Assembly: GCF_000719285.1 (NCBI RefSeq)
Contig: NZ_JOFS01000008.1
Span: forward strand, 321,292-385,291
Source: Streptomyces bicolor
GTDB lineage: Bacteria > Actinomycetota > Actinomycetes > Streptomycetales > Streptomycetaceae
Direction of reading: 5' to 3'
Length of the DNA stretch: 64,000 nt
A program made the position numbers and the translations under genes. The notes under the pieces were generated by a model. That model searched no databases, had not been told where the DNA came from, and saw only the letters and a program-made list of their open reading frames with translations. Position 1 is the first letter of the stretch. Each line of letters starts with the position of its first letter. Positions 57,393-64,000 of the stretch are shown here, in pieces.

Positions 57393-58135
57393 CAGTGGGT
57401 CCTCGTGAAGACGTGGAAGCCGACCCGGTCCTCGCGGAAGCCGTACGGCCTGGAGAGGGTGTGCCGCAGACCGAGGGGCTCGAGTTCGGCACGGTAGGCG
57501 CCGGTCGGGCGGTACGTGATGTAGTCGCCGTCAGTGACGGGCCCTGCGGTGTCCTCGCCGCCGACGGCTTCGGTGACGGTGTCGGTGACGATCAGCCGGC
57601 CGGCGACACGGACCAGGGAGGCCAGGTTGCGCAGACCGGCCGCCCACTCCTCGTCGTCGAGCACATGGAACAGGACGTCGACACAGACAACGATGTCGTA
57701 CGGCCAGGGACTGCGCCACTCGTCGAGCGCGCAGAGTGCGTAGCGCGGGCCGCCGCCCTCGGCGCGGGCGTGGTCGATCGCGTGCGGACTGGTGTCGAAG
57801 GCGTCGACCCGATGGCCGCAGCGGGCCAGGGCGCGGGCGAAGTACCCCTTGCCGCAGCCGGCGTCGAGCGTGAACAGCGGGGCGGCGGTGCTGGACAGGT
57901 CACCGATGAGGGAGAGCAGCGTGCCGAGCCGCTGGGCGTAGAAGATCTCGTTGCCCGGCCGGTCGAGCCCGATGTGCGCGCCGGAGGCGAGGTCGTCGTG
58001 GTCTGCGTGGCGGGTGTCCCAGTAGGTCCGGGTGTCGTCGTATGTCTGCCTGTCACCGAAGGCCTGTGTGTCGCCGTACGTCCGTGGGCGGCCGTGGGTC
58101 CCCGCGTCGTCGTACGTCCGCGTGTCGTCAGCCAT
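57392..58135 (-). CDS. Class I SAM-dependent methyltransferase
   Basis: Methyltransferase of 247 residues. The SAM motif I is LFTLDAGCGKGYFARAL, motif II VDAFDTSP, and motif IV VVCVDVLFHVLDDEEW. The first 45 residues are an unusual Tyr/Asp/Thr-rich repeat (RTYDDAGTH, RTYGDTQ, QTYDDTRTYWD). ATG 58135 overlaps the epimerase stop by 8 bp; a later start would remove the repeat, but no good ribosome-binding site is seen there. It probably methylates a sugar or lipid-linked intermediate of the surface glycan. Confidence 0.85.
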   Translation of the reverse strand: MADDTRTYDDAGTHGRPRTYGDTQAFGDRQTYDDTRTYWDTRHADHDDLASGAHIGLDRPGNEIFYAQRLGTLLSLIGDLSSTAAPLFTLDAGCGKGYFARALARCGHRVDAFDTSPHAIDHARAEGGGPRYALCALDEWRSPWPYDIVVCVDVLFHVLDDEEWAAGLRNLASLVRVAGRLIVTDTVTEAVGGEDTAGPVTDGDYITYRPTGAYRAELEPLGLRHTLSRPYGFREDRVGFHVFTRTH

Positions 58136-59216
58136 GGCGCTCCAGCCACGCGGTGATGACGCGGGCGATCCGGCCGCCCGCCCTGCCGTCCCACAGCGGT
58201 GGTCCCTCCCCCGGGCCGGCTCCCCCGCCGTCCAGCACCTTGCGCAGTGCGGGCACCAACTCCCCGTGGCTGACCAGCCGGTTGGTGCCGTGGGTGACCG
58301 TGACCGGGCGTTCGGTCGTGGTGCGCAGGGTCAGGCAGGGGACGCCCAGGACGGTCGTCTCCTCCTGGACGCCGCCCGAGTCCGTGATCACGGCGGCGGC
58401 TCCGCGGACGAGGCTCATGAACTCGACGTAGCCGAGCGGGTCGAGCAGGTGGATGCCCGGCGCGTCCGCGAGGCCCGCCGCCCGCAGCGCGGCCCGGCCG
58501 CGCGGATGCAGCGGTACGACCAGGTCTAGATGGCGGGCGGCCTCGGCCAGGACGCGTGCGGCGGCCGCGGCGGCCTCCGGGTCGTCGACGTTGGCGGGCC
58601 GGTGCAGGGTGACGACGCCGTAGCGTTCGGGCAGTGCGTGTGCCGCACGGGCGGTGACCGGGTCGAAGTGCTCCATATGGGTGAGCAGGGTGTCGATCAT
58701 GGGATTGCCGACGAGGTGCACCCGCTCGGCGGCGATGCCCTCGCGGGCGAGATGGCCGACGGCCTCGGGGCTCGTGACGAACAGCAGCTCCGCCAGCTGG
58801 TCGACGAGGCGCCGGTTGACCTCCTCCGGCATCGTCATGTCGAAACTGCGCAGCCCGGCTTCGACGTGCGCCACCGGCACGTCCAGTTTGGCGGCGACCA
58901 GCGCCGCGGCCAGCGTCGAGTTCACGTCGCCGTACACCGTGACGAGCGCGGGTGCGCGGGCGGTCAGTTCGCCCTCCAGGGCCACCAGCAGGTCCGCGGT
59001 CTGCCGGGCGTGGCTGCCGGAGCCGACGCCTAGGTCGGTGTCGGGTTCGGGCAGGCCGAGTTGCCGGAAGAAGATGTCCGACATCCGCTCGTCGTAGTGC
59101 TGCCCGGTGTGCACCAGCACCTGGTCGCAGCCCGCCGCGCCGAGGGCGGCGACGACCGGGGCGGCCTTGACGAAGTTCGGCCGGGTGCCGACCACATGGA
59201 GTACGCAGCCGTTCAT
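58128..59216 (-). CDS. wecB: UDP-N-acetylglucosamine 2-epimerase (non-hydrolysing)
   Basis: Epimerase of 362 residues making UDP-ManNAc from UDP-GlcNAc. Family motifs are GTRPNFVKAAPVVAAL, HTGQHYDERMSD, HVEAGLRSFD, EEVNRRLVDQLAELLF, TLHRPANVDD and ITDSGGVQEE. The length is normal. It is first in a minus-strand operon of four overlapping genes and lies 109 bp from the divergent glycosyltransferase gene. A UDP-ManNAc dehydrogenase is encoded on the other strand, completing UDP-ManNAcA synthesis. Confidence 0.95.
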   Translation of the reverse strand: MNGCVLHVVGTRPNFVKAAPVVAALGAAGCDQVLVHTGQHYDERMSDIFFRQLGLPEPDTDLGVGSGSHARQTADLLVALEGELTARAPALVTVYGDVNSTLAAALVAAKLDVPVAHVEAGLRSFDMTMPEEVNRRLVDQLAELLFVTSPEAVGHLAREGIAAERVHLVGNPMIDTLLTHMEHFDPVTARAAHALPERYGVVTLHRPANVDDPEAAAAAARVLAEAARHLDLVVPLHPRGRAALRAAGLADAPGIHLLDPLGYVEFMSLVRGAAAVITDSGGVQEETTVLGVPCLTLRTTTERPVTVTHGTNRLVSHGELVPALRKVLDGGGAGPGEGPPLWDGRAGGRIARVITAWLERHG

Positions 59217-59304
59217 CGGGCTCCCCTATCGATGGCTCGGTCGCCTACGGGCGCTTTCAGCCGGTGTCGTTGGGACAGTCAGGGTTGGTGGGCATTTGCC
59301 CAGC

Positions 59305-59325
59305 ATTGCAACCTACCGTTGCGAT
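59305..59325. promoter_or_regulatory. Inverted repeat abutting the glycosyltransferase start
   Basis: ATTGCAAC-CTACC-GTTGCGAT (one mismatch between 8-bp arms) ends at the base before ATG 59326. No ribosome-binding site is visible, so the gene may have a leaderless mRNA or be controlled by this element. It lies in the divergent gap with wecB. Confidence 0.45.
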
Positions 59326-60786
59326 ATGTCACGTAATGCCATTCTCGCCCTCAGTCTGGCCGCCTCCGTCGCTCTTGGCGAACTGCGCCAGGATCCGCAG
59401 CGGGCTGTTCTGCTGGCCGTGCGCCTGCTGCCGGGGCGCATCCGGCGTGGATTGCGGCCGCTCGAACTGCGGCTCGCCGGGCGCGCCCGCGCCGCCGGAC
59501 CGACTGCGACCCCGTCCGCCGTACGGGTGCCCGCACCGCCCGGCCGGCGCTTTCGTCCCGTGCCGGGCCGGGTGCTCCATCTGGTCACCAACGGACTGCC
59601 GTTCCGGCACGCCGGCTACACCGTGCGCACACAGAAGCTGGCCGAGGCGCAGCTGGCGGCCGGACTGGACCCGCACGTGGTGACACGGATCGGCTTCCCC
59701 GTGACGGCGGGAGTACTGGACGCCCGCCCGACGCAGCACGTGGGCGGGGTGCCACAGCACCGGCTGCTGCCGCCGCGGCTGCCGTACGGGCAGGCGGCCG
59801 CGCTGGCACGCAACGCCGAACTGGCCGCCCGACTGGTGGAACGGCTGCGGCCCGCCGTACTGCACGCGGCGACCGACCACGGAAACGGGCGTGTGGCGCT
59901 CGCCCTGCGGGAGACCTACGGGCTGCCGGTGGTCTACGAGGTGCGGGGCTTCTTGGAGGAGACCTGGCTGACGCAGGCGCCGGGCCGCGGCCGGGACGAC
60001 GAGACGTACCGGGCGCGGCGCGCCCTGGAGACGTTCTGCATGCGAGAGGCCGATCTGGTGCTGACGCTCGGTGAGGCGATGCGGGCCGAGATCGTGGGCC
60101 GCGGGGTGCCCGAGGAACGGGTTCTCCTCGTGCCCAACGCCGTGGACGACGCCTTCCTTGCTCCGCTGCCGGACGGGGCGGTCGTGCGCGCCCGGTTGGG
60201 GATCGCGCCGGACGAGTTCGTGGTCGGCACGGTCGGCAGTCTCACCCCGCACGAGGGGATCGGCACATTGCTCCATGCGGGTGAAGAGCTGCGGCGGCGT
60301 GGTCTGCCGGTGCGGTTGCTGATCGTCGGCGACGGTCCGGAGCGCCCGGCGCTGGAACGGCTGGCCGCCCGGCTGGGCCTGGACGACGGGACCGCGCTGT
60401 TCACCGGCCGGGTGCCGCACGCCCAAGTCCGCGATTTCCACGCCGTGTTGGATGTGTTCGCGGTACCGCGCACCGACGAGCGGGTCTGCCGGCTGGTGAC
60501 TCCGCTCAAGCCGGTGGAGGCGATGGCGAGCGGTGTCCCCGTGGTCGCCAGTGATCTCGCCGCACTGAGAGAGCTGATCGAGCCAGAGGTGAGCGGAGGG
60601 CTAATTCCTGTCAAATCGCCATATTCCTGGGCTGATAAACTTGAAATGCTCATTTACAGTAAAAAGCGGCGGACCGAATGGGGAGCAGCCGCCCGCGCGA
60701 TGGTCGCGCGTGACCGCACCTGGAAGCGGGTCGCCGCCACAACCCGTGAGGCGTACCGCGCCCTTGGATGCCTTGAGGCGGGGTGA
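59326..60786 (+). CDS. GT4-family glycosyltransferase
   Basis: GT-B glycosyltransferase of 486 residues. The N-terminal acceptor half begins after about 80 basic residues (VLHLVTNGLPFRHAGYTVRT). The donor half has VVGTVGSLTPHEGIGTLL, LLIVGDGPERPALERLA and VTPLKPVEAMASGVPVVASD, the E-x7-E region. ATG 59326 is the only early ATG near the family start. About 60597-60669, encoding LIPVKSPYSWADKLEMLIYS, is strikingly AT-rich with rare codons compared with the rest of the gene. It overlaps the dehydrogenase by GTGA. It probably transfers a sugar in the ManNAcA-containing glycan. Confidence 0.87.
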   Translation: MSRNAILALSLAASVALGELRQDPQRAVLLAVRLLPGRIRRGLRPLELRLAGRARAAGPTATPSAVRVPAPPGRRFRPVPGRVLHLVTNGLPFRHAGYTVRTQKLAEAQLAAGLDPHVVTRIGFPVTAGVLDARPTQHVGGVPQHRLLPPRLPYGQAAALARNAELAARLVERLRPAVLHAATDHGNGRVALALRETYGLPVVYEVRGFLEETWLTQAPGRGRDDETYRARRALETFCMREADLVLTLGEAMRAEIVGRGVPEERVLLVPNAVDDAFLAPLPDGAVVRARLGIAPDEFVVGTVGSLTPHEGIGTLLHAGEELRRRGLPVRLLIVGDGPERPALERLAARLGLDDGTALFTGRVPHAQVRDFHAVLDVFAVPRTDERVCRLVTPLKPVEAMASGVPVVASDLAALRELIEPEVSGGLIPVKSPYSWADKLEMLIYSKKRRTEWGAAARAMVARDRTWKRVAATTREAYRALGCLEAG

Positions 60787-62159
60787 GTCCCATGCAGGCC
60801 GAACAGACCGGACAGCTCGGGGAAGAGACCGGACCGCTCGGGGAAGAGACTGAGCCTCTCGGGGAGGAGAGCGAACCTCTCGGAGAGGCAGAACCGCCCG
60901 ATCGCGTCGAACTCGCGGTGATCGGGCTCGGATACGTCGGGCTGCCGCTCGCGCGTGAGGCGGCGTCGATCGGCCTGAGAGTCGTGGGCCTCGACCGCGA
61001 CCCCCGCGTCGTGGAGGCGCTCAACACCGGGCACTCGCACGTCGACGACGTCTCCGACGAGGACGTCCGCCGGATGCGGGCGGCCGGTTTCACGGCGTAC
61101 ACGGACGACGCCTGTCTGGCGCGTGCGCAAACCGTGGTCATCTGTGTGCCGACCCCGCTCAGCGAGGACGGCGGCCCGGATCTGAGCGCGGTCAGGGCCG
61201 CGGTGCGCACGGTGGCGGGACGGCTGCGGCCCGGACAGCTGGTCGTACTGGAGTCGACCACCTATCCGGGAACCACCGAGGAGGTCGTACGGCCGCTCCT
61301 GGAGGAGTCGGGGCTGCGCGCCGGCGTCGACTTCGCGCTGGCCTTCTCACCCGAGCGCATCGACCCCGGCAACACCACACACGGGCTGCGCACCACGCCG
61401 AAGGTGGTCGGCGGCTGCACCCCGTCCTGCGCGGCGCGCGCGGTCGCCTTCTACGGCAAGCTCGTCGACACCGTCGTCCAGGCGAAGGGCACCCGCGAGG
61501 CCGAGATGGCCAAGCTGCTGGAGAACACCTACCGGCATGTGAACATCGCCCTGGTCAACGAACTCGCCGTGATCAGCCACGAGTTGCACGTCGACCTGTG
61601 GGACGCGATCCGCTGCGCCGGCACGAAGCCCTTCGGCTTCCAGGCGTTCCGGCCCAGTCCCGGGGTCGGCGGGCACTGCATCCCCATCGACCCCAACTAC
61701 CTGTCGTACAAGGTGCGTTCGTCGCTCGGCTACGAGTTCCGGTTCGTCGAGCTCGCCCAGGAGATCAACCGGCGGATGCCCGAGTACGTGGTGCGCCGCG
61801 CCCAGGACCTCCTCAACACCGCCGGCCGGCCGCTGCGCGGCTCCCGGGTGCTGCTGCTAGGAGTCACCTACAAGCCGGACGTGGCGGACCAGCGGGAGTC
61901 GCCCGCGGTGCCGGTGGCGCGGCTGCTACGGGAGCGGGAGGCCGAGGTCTCCTTCCACGACCCGCATGTACGGCTGTGGTCGGTGGACGGGGCGAGCGTG
62001 CCGCGGGTCGACGACGTCATGGCGGCGGTGCGCGAGCAGGACCTGACGATCCTGCTCCAGGACCACTCGGCCTACGACCTGCCCGCCCTCGGTGACGCGG
62101 CCCGGCTGCTGTTCGACACCCGGGGGCGGATCTTCCGGCCGGATGTGGAAGTGCTCTAG
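60783..62159 (+). CDS. wecC: UDP-N-acetyl-D-mannosamine dehydrogenase
   Basis: Nucleotide-sugar dehydrogenase of 458 residues oxidising UDP-ManNAc to UDP-ManNAcA with NAD+. Family marks are VIGLGYVGLPLA, CVPTPLSEDGGPDLS, ESTTYPGTTEEVV, FSPERIDPGN, KLLENTYRHVNIALVNE and GVGGHCIPIDPNYLSY with catalytic Cys299. The start GTG 60783 overlaps the upstream stop; ATG 60792 is the alternative. An unusual N-terminal extension of about 38 residues contains four 7-residue LGEExxP repeats before the Rossmann fold. A symbol of the wecC type rests on the paired wecB gene; related UDP-glucose-6-dehydrogenase activity cannot be fully excluded. Confidence 0.88.
   Translation: MSPMQAEQTGQLGEETGPLGEETEPLGEESEPLGEAEPPDRVELAVIGLGYVGLPLAREAASIGLRVVGLDRDPRVVEALNTGHSHVDDVSDEDVRRMRAAGFTAYTDDACLARAQTVVICVPTPLSEDGGPDLSAVRAAVRTVAGRLRPGQLVVLESTTYPGTTEEVVRPLLEESGLRAGVDFALAFSPERIDPGNTTHGLRTTPKVVGGCTPSCAARAVAFYGKLVDTVVQAKGTREAEMAKLLENTYRHVNIALVNELAVISHELHVDLWDAIRCAGTKPFGFQAFRPSPGVGGHCIPIDPNYLSYKVRSSLGYEFRFVELAQEINRRMPEYVVRRAQDLLNTAGRPLRGSRVLLLGVTYKPDVADQRESPAVPVARLLREREAEVSFHDPHVRLWSVDGASVPRVDDVMAAVREQDLTILLQDHSAYDLPALGDAARLLFDTRGRIFRPDVEVL
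60816..60899 (+). repeat. Four 21-bp tandem repeats in the dehydrogenase N-terminus
   Basis: Units at 60816-60836, 60837-60857, 60858-60878 and 60879-60899 encode LGEETGP, LGEETEP, LGEESEP and LGEAEPP. The DNA units share CTCGGGGA-GAGA- but have diverged at several bases. The unit length of 21 bp keeps the frame for any copy number, so length variation between strains is likely. Confidence 0.85.
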
Positions 62160-62212
62160 CCGGCCCCCTCGGGGTCGGTTGTTCTCGGGGCAGTCGAAAG
62201 GTGCGTGCTCTG

Positions 62213-63382
62213 ATGCGGATACTCGTCGTCACCGTCGTCCATCACCCCGAGGACGCCCGGATCCTGCACCGGCAGATCGCCGCCCTGCGGGAGCACGGTC
62301 ACCGCGTCGTGTACGCCGCGCCGTTCGCGGCCCGCGAGGTGACCCCACGGCCGTACGTCGAGGGCGTGGACCTGCCGAGGGCCGCCGGCCGGGACCGCCG
62401 GGCGGCACTGCGCGCGGCCCGCGTCCTGCTCGCCGAGCGGGGACCGCAGGCGGACGTCGTCCTGCTGCACGACCCGGAGCTGCTGCTCGCACTGCCGGGC
62501 ACGCTGCGCCGCTGGCGGCGCGCGGGACGCACTCCCGTCACCGTGTGGGACGTGCACGAGGACACGGCGGCGGCGCTGGAGATGAAGCGCTGGCTGCCAC
62601 GACCGCTGCGGCCGCCGCTGCGGCTGGCTGTACGGGCGGCGGAACGGCTGGCGGAGCGGCGACTGCGGCTGCTGCTCGCCGAGGACGCCTACCAGCGGCG
62701 TTTCCGCCGCCCGCATCCCGTGGTGGCCAACCTCACGGCGGTCTCGCCCGAGCCGCCCGAGCCGCCGGGCGACGATCGGGTGGTCTACCTCGGGCACCTC
62801 TCCCGGGCGCGGGGCGCGCTGGACCTCATCGAGACGGCACGGCTGCTGGCGCCCGACGTCCACGTCGAGGTGATCGGCGCCGCGGACCCCGAGGTGCGGG
62901 GCGCGCTCACCGAGGCCGACCGGGACGGCGTACTGCGCTGGCACGGGTACTTGCCCAACGACCGCGCCCTCGACCGGCTCTCCGGCGCCCTGGCCGGCCT
63001 CTCCCTCCTCCACGACCAGCCCAACTACCGCCACTCACGGCCCACCAAAGCCGTGGAGTACATGGCCCACGGCGTCCCCCTCGTCACCACGCCCACCCCG
63101 CTCGCGGCCGACCTGGTCGAACGCTACGGCTGCGGTCTCGTCGTACCGTACGAGGACCCGGCCACCGCCGCGGACGCCGTACGGCGCCTGCGCTCCGACC
63201 CGGAGACCCGCCTGCACGCGGCCACACGTGGCTGGGAGGCGGCACTCGCCGACCTCAACTGGGCCGACCGGGCGACCGAGTTCGTGATGTGCCTGGAGGC
63301 CTGGGTGAAGGAGGCGTCGGGTTCGGCGGCGGACACCGATGCCGCTGCCCCGGTCGCGGGGGGCAAGGCGCGTACGGCCTGA
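62213..63382 (+). CDS. GT4-like glycosyltransferase
   Basis: Glycosyltransferase of 389 residues. The N-terminus is ILVVTVVHHPEDARILHRQI, typical of GT-B sugar transferases. The donor domain has RVVYLGHLSRARGALDLIE, VEVIGAADPEVRG and PTKAVEYMAHGVPLVTTP, with the conserved Glu. ATG 62213 is chosen because GAAAGG lies at suitable distance; GTG 62201 is the upstream alternative. It ends the plus-strand arm of the surface-glycan locus, 53 bp after the UDP-ManNAc dehydrogenase, and is convergent with the VOC gene four bases away. Confidence 0.87.
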   Translation: MRILVVTVVHHPEDARILHRQIAALREHGHRVVYAAPFAAREVTPRPYVEGVDLPRAAGRDRRAALRAARVLLAERGPQADVVLLHDPELLLALPGTLRRWRRAGRTPVTVWDVHEDTAAALEMKRWLPRPLRPPLRLAVRAAERLAERRLRLLLAEDAYQRRFRRPHPVVANLTAVSPEPPEPPGDDRVVYLGHLSRARGALDLIETARLLAPDVHVEVIGAADPEVRGALTEADRDGVLRWHGYLPNDRALDRLSGALAGLSLLHDQPNYRHSRPTKAVEYMAHGVPLVTTPTPLAADLVERYGCGLVVPYEDPATAADAVRRLRSDPETRLHAATRGWEAALADLNWADRATEFVMCLEAWVKEASGSAADTDAAAPVAGGKARTA

Positions 63383-63386
63383 CCGG

Positions 63387-63800
63387 CTAGGCGTCGTTGG
63401 ACCAGCCTCTGCTGCACAGCACCAGCCGGTATCCGTCCGGGTCCTCGATCGTGACACCCCACTCGTTCCAGTACGGGTTGGGTGACAGCACCCGCTTGCC
63501 CCCGTGTTCTTCCAGGCTGGCCACCAGGTCGTCCGGCACGGGACCGTCCACGTAGACGACGAGGAGGTCCTCCTCCGTCGGCCGGGGCTCAACGGGGTGG
63601 GCGGGCTGGTGGACGAGTTCCAGATGCCAGTCGGCGTCCGGCCAGCCGAGCATCAGCAGGTCGTGCTCGCCGGTTTCGGGGCCGCCCACCGCCCGCCATA
63701 CGACGCCGAGTCCTAGCCCCTCACCCCAGAAGCGCTCCGCCGCCGCCAGGTCCCGGGACGGGCGGGCGATGCGGATGTGGCTGCGGCCGTCGACCGGCAT
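63387..63800 (-). CDS. VOC-family (glyoxalase-like) protein
   Basis: Single-module pair VOC protein of 137 residues. Motifs are HIRIARPSRDLAAAERFWGEGLG in the first half (here SHIRIARPSRDL, FWGEGLGL) and IEDPDGYRLVLCSRGW near the C-terminus, with metal-ligand-type His and Glu positions (HLELVH). Such proteins bind metal or small toxic ligands; many are uncharacterised. It is transcribed alone and ends 4 bp from the glycosyltransferase stop. Specific function is not visible. Confidence 0.88.
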   Translation of the reverse strand: MPVDGRSHIRIARPSRDLAAAERFWGEGLGLGVVWRAVGGPETGEHDLLMLGWPDADWHLELVHQPAHPVEPRPTEEDLLVVYVDGPVPDDLVASLEEHGGKRVLSPNPYWNEWGVTIEDPDGYRLVLCSRGWSNDA

Positions 63801-63924
63801 GGTGGCCCCCCAGGTGGCGTCCTGTTCTGCGTCGATCCACTCGGCAGCGTAGGCAGCCCGTCTGCGCCGGGACCATCGGTCATGAGCCCTCCGCCCTGGG
63901 TCCTAGTACTCCAGCAGCGTTTCG

Positions 63925-64000
63925 CTATCTGGCCTGGTCAGAGGCATCGTCGGGAGTGTAGTTGGCTGCTGGCATGTCAGGGGCGGTCTTGCCGGACCGC
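63925..64000 (-). CDS. C-terminal end of an ORF running off the window (unknown)
   Basis: On the minus strand an open frame enters from the window edge and ends at TAG (63925-63927), reading RSGKTAPDMPAANYTPDDA with SDQAR at its end. The 25 codons are too few to name a family or to be sure that it is coding. Between this stop and the VOC start (63801-63924) I see no further gene. Confidence 0.25.
   Translation of the reverse strand, partial: RSGKTAPDMPAANYTPDDASDQAR

Noticed and set aside
63801..64000. Possible insertion-sequence end at the right edge
   Set aside because: No terminal inverted repeat or transposase motif can be read in the 200 bp available; kept only as an unknown partial ORF.

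Overview
The window looks like a chromosomal piece of a Streptomyces genome. It is very GC-rich with G/C-dominated third codon positions, has GTG starts and dense ATGA-type overlaps, and carries Tat and lipoprotein signals. It also has the pentose-phosphate gene order tkt-tal-zwf-opcA-pgi-gnd known from Streptomyces, and dispersed GC-rich palindromic repeats of the kind scattered through that genus. About 49 genes can be supported. I see no tRNA, rRNA, CRISPR array or complete insertion sequence.

Layout. (1) 1-16,697 is a glycan-utilisation locus. On the minus strand lie a GH38 alpha-mannosidase (cut by the window edge), a GH4 glycosidase and a DeoR regulator. Divergent from them are a PfkB sugar kinase, a sugar ABC importer without its ATPase, a phosphodiesterase, a GH2 beta-galactosidase, a secreted metallophosphoesterase with a LamG-like tail, a secreted PHP-domain hydrolase and a small secreted protein. 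(2) 16,820-27,779 is a defence-type island. A minus-strand ParA/TIR/NB-ARC/TPR giant (FxsT-like) faces away from a four-gene operon: a TIR enzyme (ThsB-like), a two-TM macro-domain protein (ThsA-like), a TIR-like FxsC protein and a second FxsT-like giant. The first two match the layout of a type II Thoeris system. (3) 27,803-33,031 is an acyl-CoA catabolic operon (SDR, amidohydrolase, acyl-CoA ligase, MaoC hydratase) with MarR and IclR regulators. (4) 33,032-37,893 holds a decayed ORF, an ankyrin/HEAT protein, a DUF1905 protein, a secreted GH16-CBM6 glucanase under a LacI-type operator, and an AraC regulator. (5) 38,071-46,309 is the oxidative and non-oxidative pentose-phosphate operon, followed by a dead histidine-phosphatase gene and repeats. 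(6) 48,219-53,269 is a shikimate/quinate catabolic locus (3-dehydroshikimate dehydratase fusion, shikimate dehydrogenase, TetR, MHS-family importer) with a matched pair of TetR-like operators. (7) 53,395-63,382 is a cell-surface glycan locus centred on UDP-ManNAcA synthesis (UDP-GlcNAc 2-epimerase and UDP-ManNAc dehydrogenase) with three glycosyltransferases and a methyltransferase. A VOC-domain gene and a truncated unknown ORF close the window.

The most notable region is the island. A Thoeris-like signalling pair is transcribed with FxsC/FxsT-like NB-ARC proteins that normally accompany the FxSxx-COOH peptide system, but no peptide precursor or radical-SAM maturase is present. Two genes of this operon contain a TTA codon, which in Streptomyces implies control by the developmental tRNA gene bldA. 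These are inferences from motifs read by eye; no database search was run.
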